Shown here piece by piece: positions 43,674 to 51,064 of a stretch of 64,000 bases of DNA. The stretch covers positions 1 through 64,000 of the forward strand of contig CAKUXV010000003.1 in assembly GCA_934700895.1 (NCBI GenBank), written 5' to 3'. The position numbers and the translations under genes are program-made. Position 1 is the first letter of the stretch. Every line of letters begins with the position of its first letter. Under the pieces are notes generated by a model. It ran no database searches. It worked only from the letters and a program-made list of their open reading frames with translations, and was not told the DNA's origin. This stretch comes from an uncultured Bacilli bacterium. Lineage in GTDB: Bacteria; Bacillota_I; Bacilli_A; RFN20; CAG-826.

Positions 43674-45344
43674 ATGAATAACATCTATTTTGATTTGCTA
43701 AAAAGATGGGGAGACGGCTTGCTCGCCCATCAAATCCAAGAAGGGGAGGAGGCCTTTAAGGGTGGATTCCTTTGCCCCAGTTGCAAAATGATTCATGGAC
43801 GGACTCCTGATGCGATCTATCCCCTTGGAGTTTTGTATAAAAAGACGGGGGGCGTGCGTTATTTAAACGGGGCTAAACTCGCTTTTCAATATGGCAAACA
43901 ACTCGAATGCCCGGACGGTTCTCTTTATAATGACGCCCAAGCCGCTTGGCCGTATACGACCGTTTTTCTAACGATTGCCGTTTTCGAAAGCCTGAATTCT
44001 TTTGGCGATTTGTTGGACGAAGAATTCCGCTCTTCTATGCTCGCCCAAGCTAAACGCATGTCAAATTGGCTTTATGAAAATCTTGATGAGCATTCTCGTC
44101 CCAACATCAATTACTGCACGACGAATGCCTATGCGATGCAGCTTGCAGGACAATATCTAAAGGAAGCGAAGTATCTAGAACGTTCCCGTCATCTTTTTGA
44201 TTATTCTCTTGCCCATTTTAGCGAGTCTGGATTCTTTTATGGCGAATCCAAGAACCATGATGCGATTTCCAAGAAAGGTTGCCGTTCCATCGATATGGGG
44301 TATGGCCTCGAAGAATCGATCCCCGCGCTTGTTAAATGCGCTTTCCTTTTAAAGGACGAGAAGGCCATTGCTTTCCTTCACGATCGCTTGATGGATAACG
44401 CGCCTTTCTTCCTGCCTGATGGCGGGTTAGACAATACCTTCGGGGTCCGTAACAACAAATGGACCTATTATGGCTCAAGAACTTCCGATGGCATCTCTCC
44501 TGCCTTTTTGCTTTTTGCCTCTCAAGAACCTTTGTTCCAAGAAATTGCTTACCGCAACACGGAATTATTAAGCCGTTGCACGGTGAATGGCTTACTCGCA
44601 GGAGGACCCGATTATGAGAAACAAGGGGAATTCCCCTGCATCCATCATACGTTTGAACATGCCAATGCGATTGCTTTCGACGTGGATGAAATCGAAGAAC
44701 AGTATTTATTAAAAACGGATGAGAAGCTCATCAGCGAAACCGAATTTAATCGTTATTATCCCGAATGTGACCTCTATCGCGTCTCCAAGGGATCCTATTT
44801 AATGGACGTTACGGGTTTTGATTTTGATATCCCCTTCTCCGCGCACGCTAGTGGGGGCGCCTTAGCCCTATTATATGGGCCCAATGGCCCGATGGTCATG
44901 GGTTCGGTCATCGATTATTTCCCGCTTCCTGAACCGACCAACCAACAACTCCCCCATGACCCCGCGACCCACCGTCCCTTACTTCCTCGCCTTGTGATCG
45001 ACGGCTATTCCTCCACCTATGATGGAGACGCTAAAATCGAGAAAACGAAAGAAGAAGGATCGACAATCCTTCGTGTTGATGGGGGTTTTGCTACCCGCGA
45101 AGGAAAGAAACTAGAAGCCAAACAACATACGGAATATCGTTTATCTTCGGATGGGCTATCGATTGATATCCAAGTGGAAAAAGGAACTACCTACATCCTT
45201 CCTTTGATCCAAGGACATCTTAAAATCCACCAAGGCAAGCTGATTCAAAAAGAAGAGATTTTCTATCTAACCGGCGGATTTCAGGCGACGGAATACCGTT
45301 TTGAGCCTGAAAATGGCAGAATCTCTTTGAAGATATCCTCTTAA
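43674..45344 (+). CDS. (alpha/alpha)6-barrel carbohydrate-active enzyme, heparinase II/III- or GH154-like
   Basis: A 556-residue cytoplasmic protein. Residues 1-330 have the alternating helices of an (alpha/alpha)6 toroid, with CPSCKMIHGRTPDAIYPLG near residue 36, NYCTTNAYAMQLAGQYLKEA near 145, and GCRSIDMGYGLEESIPAL near 201. The last 200 residues are beta-rich (GYSSTYDGDAKIEKT), as in polysaccharide lyases and some (alpha/alpha)6 glucuronidases. I lean to a uronic-acid-acting hydrolase or lyase, but cannot settle which family. It is co-transcribed with the ADP-ribosylglycohydrolase-like gene upstream and likely processes the same imported oligosaccharide. Confidence 0.65.
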   Translation: MNNIYFDLLKRWGDGLLAHQIQEGEEAFKGGFLCPSCKMIHGRTPDAIYPLGVLYKKTGGVRYLNGAKLAFQYGKQLECPDGSLYNDAQAAWPYTTVFLTIAVFESLNSFGDLLDEEFRSSMLAQAKRMSNWLYENLDEHSRPNINYCTTNAYAMQLAGQYLKEAKYLERSRHLFDYSLAHFSESGFFYGESKNHDAISKKGCRSIDMGYGLEESIPALVKCAFLLKDEKAIAFLHDRLMDNAPFFLPDGGLDNTFGVRNNKWTYYGSRTSDGISPAFLLFASQEPLFQEIAYRNTELLSRCTVNGLLAGGPDYEKQGEFPCIHHTFEHANAIAFDVDEIEEQYLLKTDEKLISETEFNRYYPECDLYRVSKGSYLMDVTGFDFDIPFSAHASGGALALLYGPNGPMVMGSVIDYFPLPEPTNQQLPHDPATHRPLLPRLVIDGYSSTYDGDAKIEKTKEEGSTILRVDGGFATREGKKLEAKQHTEYRLSSDGLSIDIQVEKGTTYILPLIQGHLKIHQGKLIQKEEIFYLTGGFQATEYRFEPENGRISLKISS

Positions 45345-45400
45345 TTCTCGTCAAAATATTCTTCATTCTCTTTGTTCGAATTGTAAGGGCTTTCATTTTT

Positions 45401-45423
45401 GTTCACACGCGCATAATGTGAAC
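45401..45423. promoter_or_regulatory. Inverted-repeat operator GTTCACA-N9-TGTGAAC
   Basis: A perfect 7-bp inverted repeat surrounds a possible -10, CATAAT (45412-45417), 30 bases before the next start codon. A repressor bound here would cover the promoter. The cognate regulator is not in view. Confidence 0.5.
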
Positions 45424-45453
45424 GTGTTTCATACCTTTAAAAGGAGTAACAAT

Positions 45454-46668
45454 ATGAAGAAACAGACGATTCTTATGTGTGCTTTAGGTGTTGCCGCTAT
45501 CGCCGCGACCGCCATTGGCACCGGCTATAGTGTTTCTAGCAAAAAAGACGGAGTCTTCTTTGCAGGAGGAGACGACGGCGTTTGGAAACACTACGCAAGG
45601 AAAGAGGCGACCGCAACCGACAAAGGTATCCGCGAATATTGGGTTAATTGCTTGACCAATGAACACGTCTTCACCGCTCCAAACACTGGAACGATCGAAG
45701 AAGGCGGAGCCTATAAGACCGAAGGATTCGCTGCGGATGATGATCGTTGGATTTATCCGGCAACCTTAGCGGCTCAAGATGTGGTGATGACCGAAACGAC
45801 TAAGGCGTTGGACCTAGGAACGTATGCGGGCGGAACCGTTTCTTACATCAAGGCGGGTACCTTCAATTTGGGAACGGATCCTGCGAATCTTGATGTATCT
45901 GGTTTCAAAGCCGACCACACAGATGATGGCTTAAAGACCGTTGAAATCGGAACCATCAAAGACGGTAAAGAATATGCGCTTACCTGCGAAACGACGTTCG
46001 TTACGGCGATGATTAAGACGATAGAAGATTATAGTTTATATATTCTTCCAGATGCCGCCGGAACTAACAAATATGGGTATTTTAAGTTAGCTAATAATCT
46101 TGGCCTTACCAACAAAATCGACGAAACTTTCTTCGATTGGAAGGCTTCTTTCTCTGGTGTTTTCGACGGTTGCGGATACGCGATAGATTATAAGTCGGGC
46201 GGAGACAAGGGCGCATTTAAAAACCTGGATGGCGCCACAATTAAGAATTTAACTATTAACGACTATTATTACAGCAACTTCGGCACGACATGTTTGCTAG
46301 CAAAAAACGTAAACGCAGTTCGTTTGGAGAACGTCAAAACTGTCATTAAATATGGAAGAGATAATTTAAAAGGCGATGTTGAGGCAACAACCGAGGATAA
46401 CAAAGGGTATTTGGCCGCTAGTCGTTTCATGGGAGTCACCGTCAAAGATTGTATATTCGATGCGACTGGATATAGTCTGGCATCTTTGTTTGGCCGTGGT
46501 GGCAATTTTACTGAGCCGACTGTTGTGAATTCGACTGTGAAGGCCTCTAGGTTAGCGGAAGCCATGCACTCCAACTATACTGGTTTAACTTACCAACCGG
46601 CGAACGTTGAGATTACCGATCCCAAAACTGAAAAGAATATTTCGGGGCTCACCTTCGAGAAAGCCTAA
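45454..46668 (+). CDS. Secreted beta-helix protein with Cys/His-rich repeat start (404 aa)
   Basis: The ATG at 45454 has AAAGGAGTAACA upstream and gives a signal peptide (MKKQTILMCALGVAAIAATA) without a lipobox. After GGDDGVWKHYARKEATATDK comes a segment, REYWVNCLTNEHVFTAPNTG, of a type often seen as a small repeat in surface proteins of gut Bacillota. Residues about 180-390 repeat short strands (GVFDGCGYAIDYKSG, LDGATIKNLTIND, VTVKDCIFDATGYS), like the beta-helix halves of the 22,510 and 34,261 proteins. No catalytic residues are evident. It has its own operator and terminator, so it is separately controlled. Confidence 0.75.
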   Translation: MKKQTILMCALGVAAIAATAIGTGYSVSSKKDGVFFAGGDDGVWKHYARKEATATDKGIREYWVNCLTNEHVFTAPNTGTIEEGGAYKTEGFAADDDRWIYPATLAAQDVVMTETTKALDLGTYAGGTVSYIKAGTFNLGTDPANLDVSGFKADHTDDGLKTVEIGTIKDGKEYALTCETTFVTAMIKTIEDYSLYILPDAAGTNKYGYFKLANNLGLTNKIDETFFDWKASFSGVFDGCGYAIDYKSGGDKGAFKNLDGATIKNLTINDYYYSNFGTTCLLAKNVNAVRLENVKTVIKYGRDNLKGDVEATTEDNKGYLAASRFMGVTVKDCIFDATGYSLASLFGRGGNFTEPTVVNSTVKASRLAEAMHSNYTGLTYQPANVEITDPKTEKNISGLTFEKA

Positions 46669-46683
46669 TCTGATACGAACAGT

Positions 46684-46708
46684 AAAGGGGCGCGTTCGCG
46701 CCTCTTTT
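46684..46708 (+). terminator. Terminator after the beta-helix gene
   Basis: AAAGGGGCGCG and CGCGCCTCTTTT pair around TT, followed by T-rich sequence. Confidence 0.8.
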
Positions 46709-46752
46709 CTTATGAGCACCCATCGTTATCGAAACTTTCTATTTGTCTTTTT

Positions 46753-47225
46753 CTAAACGCTGTCTAGTTCATCAATTGGGAGACGAACTTCATAGCCATT
46801 ATGTTGTTTCAAAGAAGTGATGCGGGCTAGATATTCGTCTTTAGCAATATAGTTGCATTAAAAAGACGATCTAAAACTCCTAATGTTCCAAGGGTTGAAG
46901 CTCCTTCTTGGCTCGCGACTTTTCTCAATGCTTTATCTCCTGTTAATAATACGATTCCCCTTTGTTTGGCAATGCGATCTGGAACGGATAGTTTGAGATA
47001 AGTGTTGCCCCAACGATCCGCTAAAAGGTATTATTCGATGGTGATATCCACTCCAACTAGACCCGCGGCAACAAGTTCATCCAAAAACTCAGCCGGACTT
47101 AGAATTTCCGATTCCATGGATTCCTTGAACGTGATGTAGGTATAGGGAAGTTTGAACGGCAAAGAAGCACAATCGATTACCTTAAAATCGATCCAGGCTC
47201 TGGCGTCACTGCTAATAAAGTCCAT
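46753..47225 (-). pseudogene. PIN-domain toxin pseudogene
   Basis: Reading leftward from the ATG at 47225, MDFISSDARAWIDFKVIDC runs to VDITIE and then a stop. The protein then resumes as LADRWGNTYLKLSVPDRIA, GIVLLTGDKALRKVASQEG and LGVLDRLFN, with a frameshift before IAKDEYLARITSLKQHNG. The late GDKALRKVA block is typical of PIN-domain ribonucleases used as type II toxins. A premature stop and at least one frameshift make it non-functional. Confidence 0.6.
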
Positions 47226-47228
47226 GGA

Positions 47229-47345
47229 TCAATCCTCGGAAAAAGAACAATAGGTTGCCGCTTCATCATAAGACTTATGGAGCAATTCTGCCCCACGCTG
47301 AATGCCTGATATCGCCTTCTCCAATCGCGCGATAAACGAATTGCT
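47229..47345 (-). pseudogene. Antitoxin-like C-terminal remnant upstream of the PIN gene
   Basis: The frame ending at 47229 reads FIARLEKAISGIQRGAELLH followed by KSYDEAATYCSFSED. Its stop falls 3 bases before the PIN start, the usual antitoxin-toxin spacing. The N-terminus is missing, cut at the boundary with the phosphate transporter gene. Confidence 0.4.
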
Positions 47346-47374
47346 TTAATAGAAGCGGTTTTCTATTCTTAATC

Positions 47375-49105
47375 TTATGGGTGTAACGATATGACGTCGT
47401 CGTTATTTTGGGGCAACAAGTCGCTGCAGGAACGCTCAGCAATGAAGTTCAAGTGGTCACCGCAACGTTCCAAGTTGCCCACGAGATTGATGAAGACGTT
47501 GGAGCTTTGAGGTTTGCATTCCCCATTCTCTAAACGTTTCAAATGCCCGTGGACCATCTGGGTACGTTGGTCGTCGATGGCGTCTTCCATCGCCCTCGTT
47601 TTCTTTAAGCGTTCTAAATCGGGATGATCCACGATTAAGGTCGTTTGAGCGAACATCGTGTTGATGTTTTTTTGCATGGCCTGAAGCTCGGTCATGACGA
47701 CGGGGGAGAAGATAAGATTCTCTTCGACTTCATGACGGGTATAGCCGGTGATATTATCCGCGACTTCGGTTAAACGGACGATGTCGGCGATATCTAACTG
47801 CATCCTGGAAATTCGCTTCTGGGATTCGGGACTAACCCCCTTTGCGGCGATTTGAACCAAGAAGGAACTTAAGTCGCGGGACATTCTTAGAACCCGGGTT
47901 TCTTCTCCGTCGACTTTTTCTTTTTCCTGTTTCTTATCCATGAAGGCCTGGAGGGAGATATTTAAATCGTCCAAAGCGGCTTTGGCCATGATGTGGTAAT
48001 AAGAAATCGCTTGGGTTAACGCTAGTTCAGGAGTGGTTAAGAAGCGAGGGTCGAGCAAATCGGCTTCCGAATGTTTTCCTTTCTCGGGGACGATTTTGGT
48101 TGCCAAGAAGACCAACCCCTTGGTGAAGGGGAGGAACAAGAACGTGCAGATGAGGTTGAAGAAGGTATGAAACATGGCGATTTGGATCGCAGGGCTTCCC
48201 GGGAACCATCTTTCAAAGGTGCTTTCCATTGCAGCTGGCCAGCAAAGAAGAATGATGAAGAAAATCAAGCTGCCGAAGACGTTAAAGAGCAAATGGATGA
48301 CGGAAGCGCGTTTGCCGTTAGTCGTCGAGCCAATTGCGGACAATAAGGCGGTGGAACAAGAACCGATATTGGAACCTAAAATCAAATAGAGAACCCCATT
48401 GCCATGCCCTCCGACTACCGCCCCCGCCATGGCCATGGCAAGGACGATCGAAGTGACAGCGCTACTTGACTGGGCAAGCGCGGTTAAAACGATGCCGATA
48501 AGCAAAAGCAAGAAGGGATTCGCAAGGGACGTCAAGACGTCTTTTAAGCCTTCGTTGCTTAAAAACATGGATTGCATGTTGGTTGTCATGGTCTCTAAGC
48601 CAAGGAAAAGGAGGCCAAGTCCCGTGACCATATCGCCCGCCGAAGCGACCTTGGGGAATTTTTTGGCGAAGAAAAGGCGTAATAAAACCCCTACCAAAGT
48701 CAGCGAGATGATGATTTCGGTTAGGGGGAAGGAAGAGGAATTGAGTCCGCCTAAAGCGACGATTTGAGCGGTGATGGTCGTGCCGATATTCGCACCCATA
48801 ATGTAGGTAGCGGCTTGAACCAAACTCATGACCCCAGCGTTAACAAAACCAACGACCATGATGGTGGTGGCCCCGCTAGATTGCATGATCATCGTGGCGA
48901 GGGTTCCGATGCCTACCCCGGCGAATTTGGATTTCGCCGTTTTGGCAAAGAGCTTTTTAAGCCCACCGGTCGCAAGTTTTTCCGTCGAGGCCTGAAGCAT
49001 ATTCATGCCCACGAACAAAGCACCCAACCCGCCGATTAAAAGCAAAATCGGGATCCAAATGGGGGTAGAGGCGGAATCGGCGAAGAGAGGTATCGCAGTT
49101 TTCAT
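47375..49105 (-). CDS. Na+/phosphate cotransporter family protein with PhoU-like tail
   Basis: A 576-residue protein. The N-terminal 340 residues hold about ten membrane segments with two inverted Na/Pi repeats, each carrying QSSxAxT: IMQSSGATTIMVVGFVNAG near residue 72 and LAQSSSAVTSIVLAMAMAG near 208. The GANIGTTITAQ and GSNIGSCSTALLSA motifs follow them. Residues about 350-570 form a helical PhoU-like domain (LNISLQAFMDKKQEKEK, MEDAIDDQRTQMVHGHLKRL). It imports phosphate with sodium, or regulates phosphate uptake, at the membrane. It stands alone between a pseudogene and the YfcE-like gene. Confidence 0.92.
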   Translation of the reverse strand: MKTAIPLFADSASTPIWIPILLLIGGLGALFVGMNMLQASTEKLATGGLKKLFAKTAKSKFAGVGIGTLATMIMQSSGATTIMVVGFVNAGVMSLVQAATYIMGANIGTTITAQIVALGGLNSSSFPLTEIIISLTLVGVLLRLFFAKKFPKVASAGDMVTGLGLLFLGLETMTTNMQSMFLSNEGLKDVLTSLANPFLLLLIGIVLTALAQSSSAVTSIVLAMAMAGAVVGGHGNGVLYLILGSNIGSCSTALLSAIGSTTNGKRASVIHLLFNVFGSLIFFIILLCWPAAMESTFERWFPGSPAIQIAMFHTFFNLICTFLFLPFTKGLVFLATKIVPEKGKHSEADLLDPRFLTTPELALTQAISYYHIMAKAALDDLNISLQAFMDKKQEKEKVDGEETRVLRMSRDLSSFLVQIAAKGVSPESQKRISRMQLDIADIVRLTEVADNITGYTRHEVEENLIFSPVVMTELQAMQKNINTMFAQTTLIVDHPDLERLKKTRAMEDAIDDQRTQMVHGHLKRLENGECKPQSSNVFINLVGNLERCGDHLNFIAERSCSDLLPQNNDDVISLHP

Positions 49106-49173
49106 TTCTAGTTCCGTTCAATTGATTCCTTCATCATAGCCAAAATGTAAGGAAAAATGCTATAGATTCCTTG

Positions 49174-49189
49174 AAGAAAGCGCTAACAC
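49174..49189. promoter_or_regulatory. Weak cre-like site upstream of the Na/Pi transporter
   Basis: AAGAAAGCGCTAACAC fits the cre consensus with two mismatches and lies about 70 bases upstream of the transporter start. Confidence 0.3.
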
Positions 49190-49217
49190 GCGCACGAATG
49201 TAAAATAACGGTAAGGG

Positions 49218-49757
49218 TTAGATGGCGACGGACTTTAAGACTTCATCGGTCAATAAGTCCCGTAATTCGATGCCTTTTTCGTCCATGACCATATAAGAAT
49301 GATGGCCGTCTTTCGGCAAAGACACGGAGCCGGGGTTTCCTAATATCAAATCGCCTTTCTTCTCCAAAACCCCAATGTGGGTATGGCCCTGCAAGAAGAT
49401 GTCCCCGGGGTGTTTGGGGAGATTTTCGAATCCATAATGGTGGCCGTGGCAGGCGGTGATTTCCTTATTGAAGAAATAAAGGCTAGCCATATCGATAATT
49501 GGGAATTCGCTGACCCATTGGTCCACTTCCGATTCGCAGTTGCCTTTCGTGCAGATGATTTTGTCCGCGTGGGCATTTAATAAAACCACGACGTCTTTGG
49601 GGGAATAGTCCTTGGGAGGTGTATTTCTTGCCCCGTTATAGTAGCAATCCCCCAATAAAATCACCTTAAAGGGATTGGCCTTATCTACTTTTTCAAAGAA
49701 GAGTTTCGCGTAATAGAGGCTTCCGTGAATATCACTAGCAATGTAAATCGGGTTCAT
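49218..49757 (-). CDS. yfcE: YfcE-type phosphodiesterase
   Basis: A 179-residue calcineurin-like phosphoesterase at the usual YfcE length. Motifs are YIASDIHGSLY at the start, VILLGDCYYNG near 34, TKGNCESEVD near 72, ACHGHHYG near 106 and LQGHTHIGVL near 125, followed by LGNPGSVSLPKDG. These bind two metal ions, usually Mn. E. coli YfcE hydrolyses phosphodiesters in vitro, but its natural substrate is unclear. No operon partner is obvious: the transporter lies more than 100 bases downstream on the same strand. Confidence 0.88.
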   Translation of the reverse strand: MNPIYIASDIHGSLYYAKLFFEKVDKANPFKVILLGDCYYNGARNTPPKDYSPKDVVVLLNAHADKIICTKGNCESEVDQWVSEFPIIDMASLYFFNKEITACHGHHYGFENLPKHPGDIFLQGHTHIGVLEKKGDLILGNPGSVSLPKDGHHSYMVMDEKGIELRDLLTDEVLKSVAI

Positions 49758-49787
49758 GGCTTTACTCCTAAATATAGAAATATTACT

Positions 49788-50972
49788 TCAAGCAACGCGG
49801 TTTGGGGATAAGGAAGCATTCGAATTCTTTTTCCGATACTCGGAGGGGCTCATGGAATTTAAGGCGGAAAAGTCCTTGGAGAAATGGGCGGGAGAAGAAA
49901 ACCCTAGGTAAAAGGCAATCTCGCTGATCGAACGGTCGGATTCGATTAATTCTCGTTCCGCCTCTTTGATCTTCATCTTCAAAATGAAATGAGTAACCCC
50001 CTGCCCCGTTTCTTTTTTGAATTTGGCGCATAAAGAAGGGACGCTCATGGAAAAAGAAGAAGCAAGGTCTTGTAATCGAATTGCCTCCGACCAATGGGCT
50101 TGGACATAACTAGCCACTTTTTTCGATAAGGGTCCGCCATCGCCGAGTTGATGGACGCGGGTCGCGTAATCCATAAGCATTTGATACTGCAAGGCGATGA
50201 TCGCGTCATGGAATAAAGGTTCCACGCGTTGAAGATAGGAATCGGAAATGCCTAAAGCTAAATCCATGTCTAATCCCGCGGAAATCGCGCAACGCGAGAC
50301 TAGCGTAACCGTCGTGACGAAAAGGTTCTTGGTTTGGGTATCCATGGAGGTGGAGGTCGTTCCTGGACGCACGGATGGGATGGAAGAGACCCATTTTTTC
50401 AGCCCTTCTATGTCTCCATTTTGGATAAAGGAGAGGATTTGACGTTCCGCGCTATAAGAAGAGGAATGGGATTCTACCTTGAATTCTTGGGAATTGGGCT
50501 TACTTTCGCTAGAAGAAGGAGAGGACAATCGCGGGAAAAGTTCTTCGAAGGCGACTTTTTTGCCGGTAAAAACATGGTAGAGGCTTAAAGAAGACAACAA
50601 CAATGCGGATAAAGGCATCGGGGTCCATTCTTTCAACCCGCGTTGAAAGGCGCCCCAATCGGACACGGGGACGCCAAGGGCATAAGCAAAACCGTGGGCT
50701 TGCTGAGAAGACAAAGGGATTTCACGGGCGGGTCCGATGATAACAAGCTCTTCTCTGGTCTTAAAAAAGACATAGCCGTTAGAAAAGGCGTCGAAACGGT
50801 ATCCAATTTCTTCTTTGGCTTCGAGAATTTCTTTCTCCACGAGCCCAAAAGGAGATAAAGGAAACCCTTTTAAACCGAATAGGACATGGATTTTTCCCTT
50901 CCGATACCAGACAATGGGAAGTCCGGAGAGGGAAGAAGTGTTGGAAAGGAGGAAAGCTTTATCGATTTTCAT
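49788..50972 (-). CDS. AraC-family regulator divergent from the GH3 operon
   Basis: At 394 residues it is longer than average. The C-terminal 100 residues hold two helix-turn-helix motifs: IRLQDLASSFSMSVPSLCAK, and SISEIAFYLGFSSPAHFSKD followed by LNSMSPSEYRKK. A middle region, NLFVTTVTLVSRCAISAGLD then DLALGISDSYLQRVE, is shared with a subgroup of AraC proteins that control surface or sugar genes in Bacillota. The N-terminal roughly 180 residues look like a sensor of unknown ligand. Its -10 (TATAAT read leftward, at 50982-50987) leaves a leader of only a few bases. It most likely activates the GH3-transporter-GH78 operon on the other strand. Confidence 0.87.
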   Translation of the reverse strand: MKIDKAFLLSNTSSLSGLPIVWYRKGKIHVLFGLKGFPLSPFGLVEKEILEAKEEIGYRFDAFSNGYVFFKTREELVIIGPAREIPLSSQQAHGFAYALGVPVSDWGAFQRGLKEWTPMPLSALLLSSLSLYHVFTGKKVAFEELFPRLSSPSSSESKPNSQEFKVESHSSSYSAERQILSFIQNGDIEGLKKWVSSIPSVRPGTTSTSMDTQTKNLFVTTVTLVSRCAISAGLDMDLALGISDSYLQRVEPLFHDAIIALQYQMLMDYATRVHQLGDGGPLSKKVASYVQAHWSEAIRLQDLASSFSMSVPSLCAKFKKETGQGVTHFILKMKIKEAERELIESDRSISEIAFYLGFSSPAHFSKDFSALNSMSPSEYRKKNSNASLSPNRVA

Positions 50973-51032
50973 CTATAGAAGATTATATAAGTATAAAATA
51001 AGAATAGATAAGTGGAAAAAGAAGGTAACCGA

Positions 51033-51038
51033 TATAAT
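51033..51038 (+). promoter_or_regulatory. -10 box of the GH3 operon
   Basis: A perfect TATAAT with no good -35, as expected for an activator-dependent promoter. The start of transcription would fall near 51045, 20 bases before the ATG at 51065. Confidence 0.55.
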
Positions 51039-51064
51039 GGTTTACATTGAAAGCCCTTTCATCT

